A stretch of 64,000 nt of DNA from Aliiroseovarius lamellibrachiae (GCF_018599245.1 NZ_JAHEVJ010000002.1:1-64000), one strand, 5' to 3'; shown: positions 33,121 through 41,785, counted from the stretch's first letter. Numbers and translations are program-made. Notes: generated by a model not told the origin, from the sequence alone.

Positions 33121-33128
33121 TCGTTTGC

Positions 33129-34097
33129 TTATTTGATGATACCAGCTTCGCGGTAATACTTCTCAGCGCCGGGATGCAGTGGGGCTGACAGACCGGCAGT
33201 CGCCATTTCCTTGGGGTCAAGGTTGGCAAAGGCAGGGTGCAGACCTTTGAAGTCATCGATGTTTTCAAAGACCGATTTCACCAGCGCATACACAACATCA
33301 TCCGATACTTTGTCTGAGCTGACAAAGGTTGCGCCCACACCAAAGGTGGCCACGTCCGCGTCATTGCCGCGATACATGCCACCCGGAATGGTGGCCGCAC
33401 GATAGAAGGAATTGTCCTCGATCAGTTTGGCAACTTCGGGGCCGGACACTTCTACAAGCACGGAATCACAGGCTGTGGTTGCTTCTTGGATCGAACCCGA
33501 TGGGTGACCAACGGTGTAAACCATTGCGTCGATTTGATTGTCGCAGAGGGCTGCGGACTGTTCGGACGCCTTCAGCTCGGTGGCCAAAGCGAAATCATCC
33601 ATGGTCCAGCCAAGGGCGTCGACCAGAACTTCCATCGTGCCCCGCTGACCAGAACCAGGGTTGCCGATGTTGACGCGTTTGCCTTTCAGGTCGGCAAAGG
33701 TTTTGATGCCACTGTCGGCACGGGCCACAACGGTAAAGGGCTCTGGGTGTACGGAAAATACGGCGCGCAGACCTTTGAATGGGCCAGCATCTTTGAATTT
33801 CGAGGTACCGTTATAGGCGTGGTACTGCCAATCAGACTGCGCCACACCAAATTCCAGCTCGCCTTCGCGGATGGTGTTGATGTTGTAAACCGAGCCGCCG
33901 GTTGATTCGACCGAACAGCGCACGCCGTGTTCTTTACGGCCTTTATTCACCAGGCGGCAAATCGCACCGCCGGTTGGGTAATAAACACCCGTCACGCCAC
34001 CGGTCCCGATGGTGATGAATTCTTCGGCAAAGGCTGCCGGGGCCATGAGACCCGCAGCGGCCAGGCCGATTGCGGTGATTTTCAGCTTGTGGAACAT
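33129..34097 (-). CDS. TAXI-family TRAP transporter solute-binding protein
   Basis: 322 residues. Signal peptide at about 1-24 (KITAIGLAAAGLMAPAAFA), then the TAXI fold: FITIGTGGVTGVYYPTGGAI (in part), ELEFGVAQSDWQYHAYNG, and FADLKGKRVNIGNPGSG. Exported to the periplasm, where it would capture the substrate for the adjacent fused permease. Characterised TAXI proteins bind organic acids or glutamate-like compounds, but the ligand here is not predictable. Two cysteine pairs (near 47, 60 and later) could form disulfides. Confidence 0.9.
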   Translation of the reverse strand: MFHKLKITAIGLAAAGLMAPAAFAEEFITIGTGGVTGVYYPTGGAICRLVNKGRKEHGVRCSVESTGGSVYNINTIREGELEFGVAQSDWQYHAYNGTSKFKDAGPFKGLRAVFSVHPEPFTVVARADSGIKTFADLKGKRVNIGNPGSGQRGTMEVLVDALGWTMDDFALATELKASEQSAALCDNQIDAMVYTVGHPSGSIQEATTACDSVLVEVSGPEVAKLIEDNSFYRAATIPGGMYRGNDADVATFGVGATFVSSDKVSDDVVYALVKSVFENIDDFKGLHPAFANLDPKEMATAGLSAPLHPGAEKYYREAGIIK

Positions 34098-34113
34098 TTA
34101 ATTTCTCCCCTGT

Positions 34114-35001
34114 TCACTTGGTTGCTGATGTAACTGTCTCTTCGTCCGAAACCTCGGACAAAAGACGGTTGCTATCCTCGACGTCCGCGATGCGCAAGCG
34201 GGCCTTTTCGCCGGATCGGCTGACAAGTTTGCCAATCAGGACCTCCGCTAGAAACAACGTGGAAACGTAAGAAGAATAAAAATGCGGGCTATCTGAGGGA
34301 ACCACAAATCCCGCATGAGCGTGGCTGAGCGCGGGGCAGCTGTGCACATCTGTGATGACAATCACATAGGCTCCGCGTGCGTGCGCAATTTCGGCGGCTT
34401 TAATGACGTGGGCCGCAAAGGGCGGTTTGGTCACAACAATCAACGCGTCTTGCGATGAGATGTTGCTTAAACCGCTTCCCAAAGAGGCGCCCATCCGGCC
34501 CAGAAGCTGCCAGTTTTCGACACACATATTGGCCATGTAGCTCATGTATTCGATGATCCCAGTCGACCCCAATGCGCCAAGCAAATTGACGCGCCGTGCC
34601 TGACACAGCCTATCCACGGCGCGATTTAAAAGCTCATGGTCAATGCTTTCGGACAGCTGATTCAGATTTCCCTGACAGGCGGACAGATGCGCCGCCATAA
34701 AGTCAGATTTTCCGACACCATGGTCGTCCTGAAGGCGCTGGGCGCGATCGGCGAAATTATCAATCCGGCGGCCGATCTTTTGGCGAAATTCTTCGCGCAG
34801 ATCATCAAGGCCATCATATCCCAATGCACGGGACAAGCGCGTGTAAGCCGCTGGGGATCGTCCACTGGCCTTTGCAATCGCTCGAAGCGGACGGGTTGCT
34901 ATGTCGACCGGATTTTGCAGCACAAAATCCGCCGCCCCCTGCAACGTATCCGTTAGGTCGCCATAGCGGGCGGCCAATCTTTGTTCGAACGTTTTGGTCA
35001 A
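34114..35001 (-). CDS. MurR/RpiR-family transcriptional regulator
   Basis: 295 residues: N-terminal HTH_6 domain (about 1-80; ATRPLRAIAKASGRSPAAYTRLSRALG with the recognition helix) and a SIS sugar/acid-isomerase-like domain (about 130-260; VNLLGALGSTG, ALIVVTKPPFAAHVIKAAEIA). The start is a TTG preceded by a strong GGGGGGAA site. Lies upstream of the TAXI-TRAP genes on the same strand and divergent from the aminotransferase gene, so it likely controls both directions through the repeats at 35034-35093. Confidence 0.87.
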   Translation of the reverse strand: MTKTFEQRLAARYGDLTDTLQGAADFVLQNPVDIATRPLRAIAKASGRSPAAYTRLSRALGYDGLDDLREEFRQKIGRRIDNFADRAQRLQDDHGVGKSDFMAAHLSACQGNLNQLSESIDHELLNRAVDRLCQARRVNLLGALGSTGIIEYMSYMANMCVENWQLLGRMGASLGSGLSNISSQDALIVVTKPPFAAHVIKAAEIAHARGAYVIVITDVHSCPALSHAHAGFVVPSDSPHFYSSYVSTLFLAEVLIGKLVSRSGEKARLRIADVEDSNRLLSEVSDEETVTSATK

Positions 35002-35008
35002 GCTTCCC

Positions 35009-35093
35009 CCCTGAAATGGCAGCCTGCGACGTATTGTTTCAGGGATTGTTCATTTTGTTTCACTCCATGTCAACTCTTGACTGATTTGTTTCA
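35009..35093. promoter_or_regulatory. TTGTTTCA repeat array (candidate RpiR operator)
   Basis: TTGTTTCA occurs exactly at 35034-35041, 35055-35062 and 35086-35093 (steps of 21 and 31 bases, two and three helical turns), with a shortened TTGTTCA at 35046-35052. CCCTGAAA (35009-35016) and TTTCAGGG (35037-35044) add an inverted repeat. All lie between the divergent rpiR-type regulator and the aminotransferase. Confidence 0.6.
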
Positions 35094-35125
35094 ATCGCGC
35101 TATGGCGAATGGGAATGAGGACGCC

Positions 35126-36445
35126 ATGACACATATATTTCCACGCCACACCAAGCTTAACCCACCCGTCGCAGAGCGCGGAGAGGGCATCTATCTCATT
35201 GATAAATCAGGAAAGAAATACCTTGATGGGTCCGGCGGTGCGGCTGTGTCATGCTTGGGGCACTCTGATCCCGATGTGCTGGACGCCATGCGCGCGCAGA
35301 TGGAGAAGCTGTCCTTTGCGCACACGGGGTTCCTGACATCCGAACCCGCCGAATCGCTTGCGGACCGTCTGATTGCCCATGCGCCAGAGGGCATTGAACG
35401 GGTCTATGTGGTGTCCGGCGGGTCAGAAGCGGTCGAAGCGGCGCTTAAGCTTTCGCGTCAATACATGATTGAAATCGGTCAGCCACAGCGCAGGAAATTC
35501 ATTTCGCGCAAGCAAAGCTATCACGGCAATACGCTGGGGGCTTTGGGCACCGGCGGCAACATGTGGCGCCGTGAACCGTTTGATCCGGTGATGGTCTCGG
35601 CCAGTCATATCAACGCCTGTTACGAATATCGCCTGCGCGAAGAGGGCGAAACCGAAGAGGACTATGGCCTGCGCGCGGCAAATGAGCTTGAGGCCGAATT
35701 GCTACGCCAAGGCCCCGAAACCGTGGTGGCCTTTTTGGCCGAACCTGTTGTGGGCGCAACCGCTGGCGCGGTGCCCGCCGTGAAAGGGTACTTCAAACGT
35801 ATCCGCGAGATTTGTGATCAATATGGCATCCTGTTGATCTTGGATGAGGTCATGTGTGGCATGGGCCGCACGGGCACGCTGTTTGCTTGCGAACAGGATG
35901 AGGTGTCGCCAGATATCTTGACCATCGCAAAGGGACTTGGCGCGGGGTATCAGCCGATTGGTGCGATGCTGTGCTCCGGCAAGATCTATCAGGCGATCGA
36001 AGAGGGATCCGGTTTTTTTCAACACGGTCACACCTATATTGGCCATCCCATTGCCGCTGCCGCCGCAGATGCGGTTGTGAAAAAACTTACCGAAGGCGGG
36101 ATGGTCGCGCGCTCGGCGCAAATGGGTGCGGTGCTGCAAAATGCGTTGCTGGCAGAGTTCGGCCAGCATCCAAATGTGGGGGACATTCGCGGGCGCGGCA
36201 TGTTCCGTGGGTTAGAACTGGTGCAGGATCGCGACAGCAAAACCCCCTTTGATCGCAGCTTAAACGTTGCGGCTCGGCTGAAGAAACAAGCGATGGCCAA
36301 TGGGTTGATCTGTTACCCGATGAGCGGAACCATTGATGGTCAATCAGGTGATCATGTCCTGCTCGCCCCGCCGTTTATCATCACCGAGGATCAAATCGCC
36401 GAGCTTGTCTCGAAGCTGACGCAATCACTGAGGGACGTTCTGTGA
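35126..36445 (+). CDS. Class III (omega/beta-amino acid type) PLP aminotransferase
   Basis: 439 residues of fold-type I, class III. Features: GEGIYLIDKSGKKYLDGSGG, the SGGSEAVEAALKLSRQY phosphate-binding region, KQSYHGNTLGALGTGG, the ILDEVMCGMGRTG cofactor Asp, and the PLP lysine in TIAKGLGAGYQP. ATG 35126 is preferred over ATG 35102 because AGGA lies just upstream and the family starts here. The class uses omega-amines, beta-amino acids and related compounds; annotation as aspartate aminotransferase family is only a broad label. Stop overlaps the BKACE start (TGATG). Confidence 0.87.
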   Translation: MTHIFPRHTKLNPPVAERGEGIYLIDKSGKKYLDGSGGAAVSCLGHSDPDVLDAMRAQMEKLSFAHTGFLTSEPAESLADRLIAHAPEGIERVYVVSGGSEAVEAALKLSRQYMIEIGQPQRRKFISRKQSYHGNTLGALGTGGNMWRREPFDPVMVSASHINACYEYRLREEGETEEDYGLRAANELEAELLRQGPETVVAFLAEPVVGATAGAVPAVKGYFKRIREICDQYGILLILDEVMCGMGRTGTLFACEQDEVSPDILTIAKGLGAGYQPIGAMLCSGKIYQAIEEGSGFFQHGHTYIGHPIAAAAADAVVKKLTEGGMVARSAQMGAVLQNALLAEFGQHPNVGDIRGRGMFRGLELVQDRDSKTPFDRSLNVAARLKKQAMANGLICYPMSGTIDGQSGDHVLLAPPFIITEDQIAELVSKLTQSLRDVL

Positions 36446-37215
36446 TGGCGTTGCCGCGTATCATGGTTGCCCCCAATGGGGCGCGAAAGTTGAAAGCCGA
36501 CCACCCCGCTGTGCCCCTGACCGAAGATGAGATTGTCGCCTGCGCGCGCGATTGTTTCGTGGCGGGTGCGGATGGGTTGCATCTGCATATTCGTGACGCG
36601 GATGGTGGGCATTTGTTGGACGCAAAGACGTACCAATCTGCGGTCAGCGCGGTGGCGCGTGCGGTGCCGGACATGGCCATCCAGATCACCACCGAGGCGG
36701 TTGGGACTTACGGAACCGAGGTGCAAAAACAGGTGGCGTTGAATTCCGGCGCCAGCATGGTGTCGGTGTCCATCGCTGAGATGTGTCGCGATGGTGAGCA
36801 TGCGGCACAGTTGTTTTACGCAGAATGCGCCGCCCGAGGGATTGCCGTTCAGCACATTCTTTATGACGTCGCGGATGCCGCCCTGTTGGCCCGTGTGCTG
36901 CCTGAAGCTTTGTTCCGGGCGGGGGCTTTACAGGTGTTGTTTGTGTTGGGGCGTTACAGCGAAAGCCAAACCTCTGACCCGGACGAATTGACGCCGTTTT
37001 TGGATTGGATGTCGCAAGAAGACCTTTCCCCGGATTGGGCGCTGTGTGCCTTTGGTCCACGAGAAACGGAGTGTCTTGCGCGCGCGTCCGAGGCCGGGGG
37101 GAAATGTCGGATCGGGTTTGAAAACTCGCTTTTTATGGCGGATGGGCGTGTGGCCAAAGACAATGCGGAACGTGTGGCGGAATTGGTCGCACGGCTCGCG
37201 TCGGACGGTCGGTAA
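36445..37215 (+). CDS. Beta-keto acid cleavage enzyme (BKACE, DUF849; Kce-like)
   Basis: 256 residues, TIM-barrel zinc enzyme. It carries the metal-binding HxH in GLHLHIRD (near residues 45-47), ITTEAVGTYG, and the C-terminal Glu ligand in IGFENSLF. BKACE enzymes condense a beta-keto acid with acetyl-CoA and release acetoacetate plus a new CoA ester; Kce of lysine fermentation uses 3-keto-5-aminohexanoate. At 256 residues it is a little shorter than typical members. Coupled to the upstream aminotransferase, which presumably makes its beta-keto acid. Confidence 0.85.
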   Translation: MALPRIMVAPNGARKLKADHPAVPLTEDEIVACARDCFVAGADGLHLHIRDADGGHLLDAKTYQSAVSAVARAVPDMAIQITTEAVGTYGTEVQKQVALNSGASMVSVSIAEMCRDGEHAAQLFYAECAARGIAVQHILYDVADAALLARVLPEALFRAGALQVLFVLGRYSESQTSDPDELTPFLDWMSQEDLSPDWALCAFGPRETECLARASEAGGKCRIGFENSLFMADGRVAKDNAERVAELVARLASDGR

Positions 37216-37230
37216 GTTACCCCAAAACAA

Positions 37231-37266
37231 AAAACGCCGACAGGATGCTGCCGGCGTTTTTCTTTG
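37231..37266. terminator. Bidirectional terminator between BKACE and ald
   Basis: AAAACGCCGACAG pairs with CTGCCGGCGTTTT (one A-C mismatch) around a 4-base loop. T-runs on the plus side and, by the leading A-run, on the minus side fit both convergent genes. Confidence 0.88.
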
Positions 37267-37282
37267 GTGGAGGGGGGCTGGA

Positions 37283-38401
37283 TCAGATTTCCAGAGCTTG
37301 CTCGCCGGTGATGCTTTCCATACCTAACGCCTCGCCAACGGCCGCATAGGTCAGTTTGCCCGCGTGTACGTTCAAGCCGTTCAAGAGGTGCTTGTCAGCA
37401 GCACAAGCGGCTTTCCAGCCTTTGTCGGCCAAGGCCAGCATGAAAGGCATGGTCGCATTGCCAAGCGCGATGGTCGAGGTGCGTGCAACGGCGCCCGGCA
37501 TGTTGGCCACGCAATAATGCATCACGCCGTCCACTTCATAGACAGGGTCTGCGTGGGTGGTGGCTTTTGAGGTTTCAAAGCACCCACCTTGGTCGATTGC
37601 AACATCCACCAGAACCGCGCCGGGTTTCATGGTCGACAGCTGCGCGCGGCTGATCAGTTTGGGGGCCGCCGCACCCGGGATCAGAACCGCACCGATGACC
37701 ATGTCGGCGGTGGTGATCAGTTCAGCCGTGGCCGCAGCGGTGGAGTATTGGTTCTTGAAGGTACCGCCGAAAACGTCGTCAAGATAGCGAAGGCGTGGGA
37801 TTGAACGATCAAGGATGGTCACATCTGCGCCCATGCCAGCGGCGATTTTCGCAGCATGCGTGCCAACGACGCCACCGCCGATCACAACCACTTTGGCCGG
37901 ACCAACACCGGGAACGCCACCCATCAGAACGCCGCGACCGCCATTGGCTTTTTGCAAGGTCCACGACCCAACTTGGGGGGCCAAACGACCGGCAACTTCG
38001 GACATTGGGGCCAGCAAAGGCAGGCCGCCACGGTCGTCGGTTACGGTTTCATAGGCGATGCAGGTCGCGCCAGAAGCGAGCAGATCTTTGGTTTGCTCGG
38101 GGTCGGGGGCGAGGTGCAGGTATGTGAACAACAGCTGACCTTCGCGCAGCATCTTACGCTCAATCGCTTGGGGTTCTTTCACCTTTACGATCATGTCGGC
38201 TTTGGCGAACACTTCTTCCGCGGTGGCGATGATTTCAGCACCAACCGAGGTGTAATCTTCGTCAGAAAACCCAGCGCCCATGCCGGCGTTGGTTTCAACA
38301 ATCACCGAATGACCGCGGCCAATGGCTTCATGTGCGGCGGCGGGGGTCAGCCCCACACGGAATTCTTGGGGTTTGATTTCTTTCGGGCAACCGATCAGCA
38401 T
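37283..38401 (-). CDS. ald: Alanine dehydrogenase
   Basis: NAD-dependent oxidative deamination of L-alanine to pyruvate and ammonia. 372 residues: [20 protein letters not shown] start with substrate Arg, KVKEPQ with the catalytic Lys region, TYLHLAPD with active-site His, and Rossmann [23 protein letters not shown] site lies just before this ATG; a longer reading frame upstream has no family similarity. Divergent from an Lrp-type regulator, the standard ald arrangement. Confidence 0.95.
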   Translation of the reverse strand: MLIGCPKEIKPQEFRVGLTPAAAHEAIGRGHSVIVETNAGMGAGFSDEDYTSVGAEIIATAEEVFAKADMIVKVKEPQAIERKMLREGQLLFTYLHLAPDPEQTKDLLASGATCIAYETVTDDRGGLPLLAPMSEVAGRLAPQVGSWTLQKANGGRGVLMGGVPGVGPAKVVVIGGGVVGTHAAKIAAGMGADVTILDRSIPRLRYLDDVFGGTFKNQYSTAAATAELITTADMVIGAVLIPGAAAPKLISRAQLSTMKPGAVLVDVAIDQGGCFETSKATTHADPVYEVDGVMHYCVANMPGAVARTSTIALGNATMPFMLALADKGWKAACAADKHLLNGLNVHAGKLTYAAVGEALGMESITGEQALEI

Positions 38402-38525
38402 GGGAAAATCCTCCGCTCCCTGAGCATTGTTTTTAAACTGCCCTAATTTTGTGCAGATCCCCCGTGCAATTGCTTTGTAAATTACACCGCATTTCCACTG
38501 GTATTGACGAAGGAATGAGCGTAAA

Positions 38526-38542
38526 TTGCGTGTTCTACGCAA
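38526..38542 (+). promoter_or_regulatory. Candidate Lrp-type operator upstream of lrp
   Basis: TTGCGTGTTCTACGCAA is a perfect inverted repeat (TTGCG-N7-CGCAA) about 16 bases before the regulator's start, overlapping its ribosome-binding region. Suggests autoregulation and control of divergent ald. Confidence 0.5.
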
Positions 38543-38557
38543 GGAATGTGTGAGAAT

Positions 38558-39016
38558 ATGGAATTAGACAGCATAGATCGTCGTATCCTTGGGGTGCTTC
38601 AGAAGACCGGAAGAATCTCTAATGCGGACCTGTCAGACCGGGTGAATCTGTCGCCATCAGCCTGTCATCGGCGGGTTCAGCGGCTCGAGGCGGAGGGGTT
38701 TATCAAAGATTATGTGGCGCTTTTGGATGCGCGCAAAATGGATTGCCCCTCGACGATCTTTGTCGAGATCACCTTGTCGGGGCAAGCGGACGAGCTGTTG
38801 GATGCGTTTGAGCGCGAGGTCGCTTTGGTGCCGGACGTTTTGGAATGCCACTTGATGGCGGGCAAGTCGGATTACCTGTTGAAGGTGGTTGCAGAAGACA
38901 CCGAAGATTTTGCCCGCATCCACCGACAGTATCTCGCGCGCTTGCCGGGGGTGCAGGGCATGCAATCCAGCTTTGCCCTGCGCACTGTGTTTAAAACCAC
39001 GGCGCTGCCGGTCTAA
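38558..39016 (+). CDS. Lrp/AsnC-family regulator (probable activator of ald)
   Basis: 152 residues. N-terminal winged helix ([24 protein letters not shown] in two helices, [19 protein letters not shown] recognition helix) and a C-terminal RAM/ligand-binding domain (about 70-150) with [20 protein letters not shown]. Usually senses alanine or other amino acids when beside ald. ATG 38558 begins at the family N-terminus; ATG 38546 would add four residues and has an AAGGA site too close. Its TAA stop is also the first bases of the repeat element that follows. Confidence 0.87.
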   Translation: MELDSIDRRILGVLQKTGRISNADLSDRVNLSPSACHRRVQRLEAEGFIKDYVALLDARKMDCPSTIFVEITLSGQADELLDAFEREVALVPDVLECHLMAGKSDYLLKVVAEDTEDFARIHRQYLARLPGVQGMQSSFALRTVFKTTALPV

Positions 39017-39129
39017 AGCGTTTCGAGATTAAGTTGGATCACAACTTGATTTCGAAACGCCCACATCATGGATAGGTTCCGCGCGTTTCGACATATTGTC
39101 GTGCCTCAACAATAAGTCGAAATGCTTTA
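39014..39129. repeat. Palindromic repeat element between lrp and MFS stops (REP/BIME-like)
   Basis: The 116-base gap is bounded by inverted ends: TAAAGCGTTTCGA on the left and TCGAAATGCTTTA on the right. Inside are two stem-loops: 39018-39036 with 39042-39060 (19 bp, two G-U pairs, 5-base loop) and 39083-39099 with 39109-39125 (17 bp, two mismatches). The terminal TAA on each side is the stop codon of the convergent genes. It probably acts as a bidirectional terminator; a mobile or REP-like origin is inferred. Confidence 0.65.
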
Positions 39130-40380
39130 GGCGATGCGCGCTTTCAGGGCGACCTCTTTCACCGGCAAATGCACAATTGCAGAAAACGCCCCGACGCCCA
39201 CGCCGATCCACCACACAAAGGTATAGTCGCCAAAGGTGTCATACATGCGCCCACCGAGCCAAACGCCCATAAAGCTGCCCAATTGGTGGCTGAAAAAGAC
39301 GATGCCATAAAGCGTGCCCATGTACCGAAGCCCATAGATATGCGCGACGAGACCAGATGTCAGCGGCACCGTCGCCAACCAAAGCGACCCCATGGTGATC
39401 GAGAAAAGGATCACGGTGGTCGGTGTGATGGGCATCAGGATGAAGGCCGCCGCAACGATGGTGCGCAGGGTGTAAATGATCGCCAGCAGGTATTTCTTGG
39501 AATAGGTCTTGCCCAGATATCCCGCAAACAAAGTGCCGCCGATATTGGCCAGACCAATCAAGGATATCGAAATCGCCCCAAGGGCTGAGGTGGTGGACAC
39601 GCCCAATGAGGCAAGCGTGCCTGACGGATCAATGCTGCCGCACATCTCGGTCACAAATGCCGGGAAATGCGCGGTGATAAACGCGAGCTGATAGCCGCAG
39701 GAAAAGAAACCAAGGAAGATCAGTGAGAAACTGGGATCACGTAATGCTTTGACAAGGATCTGGCCAAGGCTGTCTTCCAGCTCGGCTTTGCTGGCCACCT
39801 CGTCGGTTTTCATCAGCGGTAGCAGCGCAAGGATCGCAAGGATGGCCGCCGCAAACACCACAAAGACGTTCTGCCACGACATTATGCCCAGAAGATACTC
39901 TGCCAGCGGGGCGCCAAACACTTGGCCAGCAGAGCCCGCCGCCGTGGCAATCGCCAGCGACATGGAGCGGTTTTCATCGGATGAGGCACGGCCCACAACG
40001 GCCAAAATCACCCCAAAGCCCGTTCCCGCAATACCAAAGCCAACGGCAATTTCCCAAAATTGGTGGGCCTCCGGCGTGACCGCAAAAGATGAGGCCACCA
40101 AGCCAACAGCATAGATCAAGGCGCCCATGATGATGGCTTTTCGGTCGCCCATCTTTTCGGCAATGGCCCCAAAAATCGGTTGGCCGATGCCCCACGCAAG
40201 GTTTTGGATCGCAATCGCCAATGAGAACTCGGCCCGAGGCCAGTTGAATTCTGTCGCGATCGGAATCTGAAACACGCCAAACGACGCCCGGATCGCAAAG
40301 CTGACAAGGATGATAAGACAGCCGGCCACAAGGACGGGGGTCAAAAGCGGCGCGCGCGCGGGGGACATGTTCTGGGTCAT
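39127..40380 (-). CDS. Major facilitator superfamily transporter (OFA-like)
   Basis: 417 residues with 12 predicted membrane helices in two bundles. Motif A-like GAIAEKMGDRKAI lies after helix 2, and its counterpart GYLGKTYSKKYLL in the second half. The N-terminus and the ASFGVFQIPIATEFNW segment resemble monocarboxylate/oxalate-formate antiporter relatives common in roseobacters. Substrate unknown. Its stop codon is part of the palindromic element that separates it from lrp. Confidence 0.85.
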   Translation of the reverse strand: MTQNMSPARAPLLTPVLVAGCLIILVSFAIRASFGVFQIPIATEFNWPRAEFSLAIAIQNLAWGIGQPIFGAIAEKMGDRKAIIMGALIYAVGLVASSFAVTPEAHQFWEIAVGFGIAGTGFGVILAVVGRASSDENRSMSLAIATAAGSAGQVFGAPLAEYLLGIMSWQNVFVVFAAAILAILALLPLMKTDEVASKAELEDSLGQILVKALRDPSFSLIFLGFFSCGYQLAFITAHFPAFVTEMCGSIDPSGTLASLGVSTTSALGAISISLIGLANIGGTLFAGYLGKTYSKKYLLAIIYTLRTIVAAAFILMPITPTTVILFSITMGSLWLATVPLTSGLVAHIYGLRYMGTLYGIVFFSHQLGSFMGVWLGGRMYDTFGDYTFVWWIGVGVGAFSAIVHLPVKEVALKARIA

Positions 40381-40477
40381 TTGATTAACATCGCAAAATT
40401 GTCCGCGCGGTCAATTCTTTGTTTTTGATGTCTCGGTTCACCTTTCCTTATCTGACGTGGCGTTTTATGCATTTCAC

Positions 40478-41572
40478 ATGAGCAGTTTGTCAGAAATTTA
40501 CCAAGATCTGGTCCAAAAGGGCGCGATCACACCCGATCCCGCGCAGGTGGCCGTGCTGCCCGCGTTGGAAGATATTCGTTGCCATCTAGAGGCCGTGCCG
40601 AAGCGGAAACGGGGCATTTTGGGCGGGCTTTTTCATAAACCCGCAAATGTGCCGCAGGGGCTGTACCTATGGGGCGGCGTTGGGCGGGGCAAATCCTGGT
40701 TGATGGATCTGTTTGTTGAAAACCTGAACATCCCCGGTAAGCGCCGCGTGCACTTCCATGCGTTTATGCAAGAGGTGCACGAAGGCATGAATGCGGCGCG
40801 CAAAACCGGTGTGGATGACCCGCTGGCCCCGGTGGCTGAGAAGATTGCCGCAGATGTGCGCCTGTTTGCATTTGATGAGATGCAGATCACCGACATCACC
40901 GATGCGATGATTGTCGGCCGGCTGTTTGAAAAGCTGCTTGAGGCGGGCGTTGTGGTCGTGACCACCTCAAACCGCCACCCGGACGAGCTTTATAAACACG
41001 GGCTAAATCGCCAATTGTTCCTGCCGTTCATTGCGACCCTCAAAGAAGAGATGGTGGTGCATGAGCTGGTCAGCCCAAATGATTACCGCCAGGATCGGCT
41101 GGCCGGGGGGCAAGTGTATTTTACCCCTGCCAATTCCGAGGCTCGCGCGGAAATTGACGCGATCTGGTCTGACCTTTCGGGTGGTGCCGCCGAGCCTTTG
41201 ATCTTGACCATAAAGGGTCGAGAGGTGGTCATTCCAGCGTTTCGCAATGGGGCCGGGCGCGCGCGGTTTCATGACCTGTGTGGCGCTATGTTGGGGCCGG
41301 GGGATTACCTCGCCATCGCAGCCGCGCTTAAGGTTCTGGTGTTCGAAGACATCCCGCGTTTGTCACGTTCAAACTTCAACGAAGCCAAACGCTTTGTGAC
41401 GCTGATTGACGCGCTTTACGAGGCAAAGGTCCGCTTGATCGCCTCTGCCGCCGCCCAGCCTGAAATGCTTTATGTCGAGGGCGAAGGCTCGTTTGAATTT
41501 GAACGCACCGCCAGCCGATTGCGCGAAATGCAAGACAAGGATTGGGGCGATGACGATGGGGAACACCCATGA
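40478..41572 (+). CDS. zapE: Cell division protein ZapE (AFG1-like ATPase)
   Basis: 364 residues. Walker A GGVGRGKSWLMDLF near residue 70, the conserved RRVHFHAFMQEVH, Walker B VRLFAFDEMQ, sensor ATTSN-type VVVTTSNRHPDELY, and C-terminal LRSFHD-type DIPRLSRSNFNEAKRFVTLIDALYE split. ZapE is an ATP-dependent Z-ring-associated protein in bacteria. Starting at ATG 40478 (MSSLSEIYQ) fits the family; GTG 40457 would add seven residues. Isolated gene. Confidence 0.92.
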   Translation: MSSLSEIYQDLVQKGAITPDPAQVAVLPALEDIRCHLEAVPKRKRGILGGLFHKPANVPQGLYLWGGVGRGKSWLMDLFVENLNIPGKRRVHFHAFMQEVHEGMNAARKTGVDDPLAPVAEKIAADVRLFAFDEMQITDITDAMIVGRLFEKLLEAGVVVVTTSNRHPDELYKHGLNRQLFLPFIATLKEEMVVHELVSPNDYRQDRLAGGQVYFTPANSEARAEIDAIWSDLSGGAAEPLILTIKGREVVIPAFRNGAGRARFHDLCGAMLGPGDYLAIAAALKVLVFEDIPRLSRSNFNEAKRFVTLIDALYEAKVRLIASAAAQPEMLYVEGEGSFEFERTASRLREMQDKDWGDDDGEHP

Positions 41573-41721
41573 CCCCTACGCCCCCCCCCGCGTGATCGCG
41601 CCGGTGCTTGGCCGATGTTTCGTCCGTCGCGGATATGTTGTCCCGCGCATCACCCTGAACACCCTCTTCACCGCGGACTGAGCGCATTGGGGCGCGCTTT
41701 TAGCCGATGAACAATGCGGCC

Positions 41722-41785
41722 ATGGGGGTAAAAAGGGGGGGGGCAAAAAGGGGGCAAAAAAATGGGGCCACTCGAAAGTGACCCC
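41722..41785 (-). terminator. G/A-tract region with terminator of the LysM gene
   Basis: Read on the minus strand, GGGG-CACT/AGTG-CCCC (41764-41785, one mismatch, CGAA-type tetraloop) is followed by seven Ts. Beyond it on the plus strand are alternating G and A runs (G5, A5, G9, A5, G5, A7 from 41724 to 41762), an unusual low-complexity patch in the gap between zapE and the LysM gene. Confidence 0.8.
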
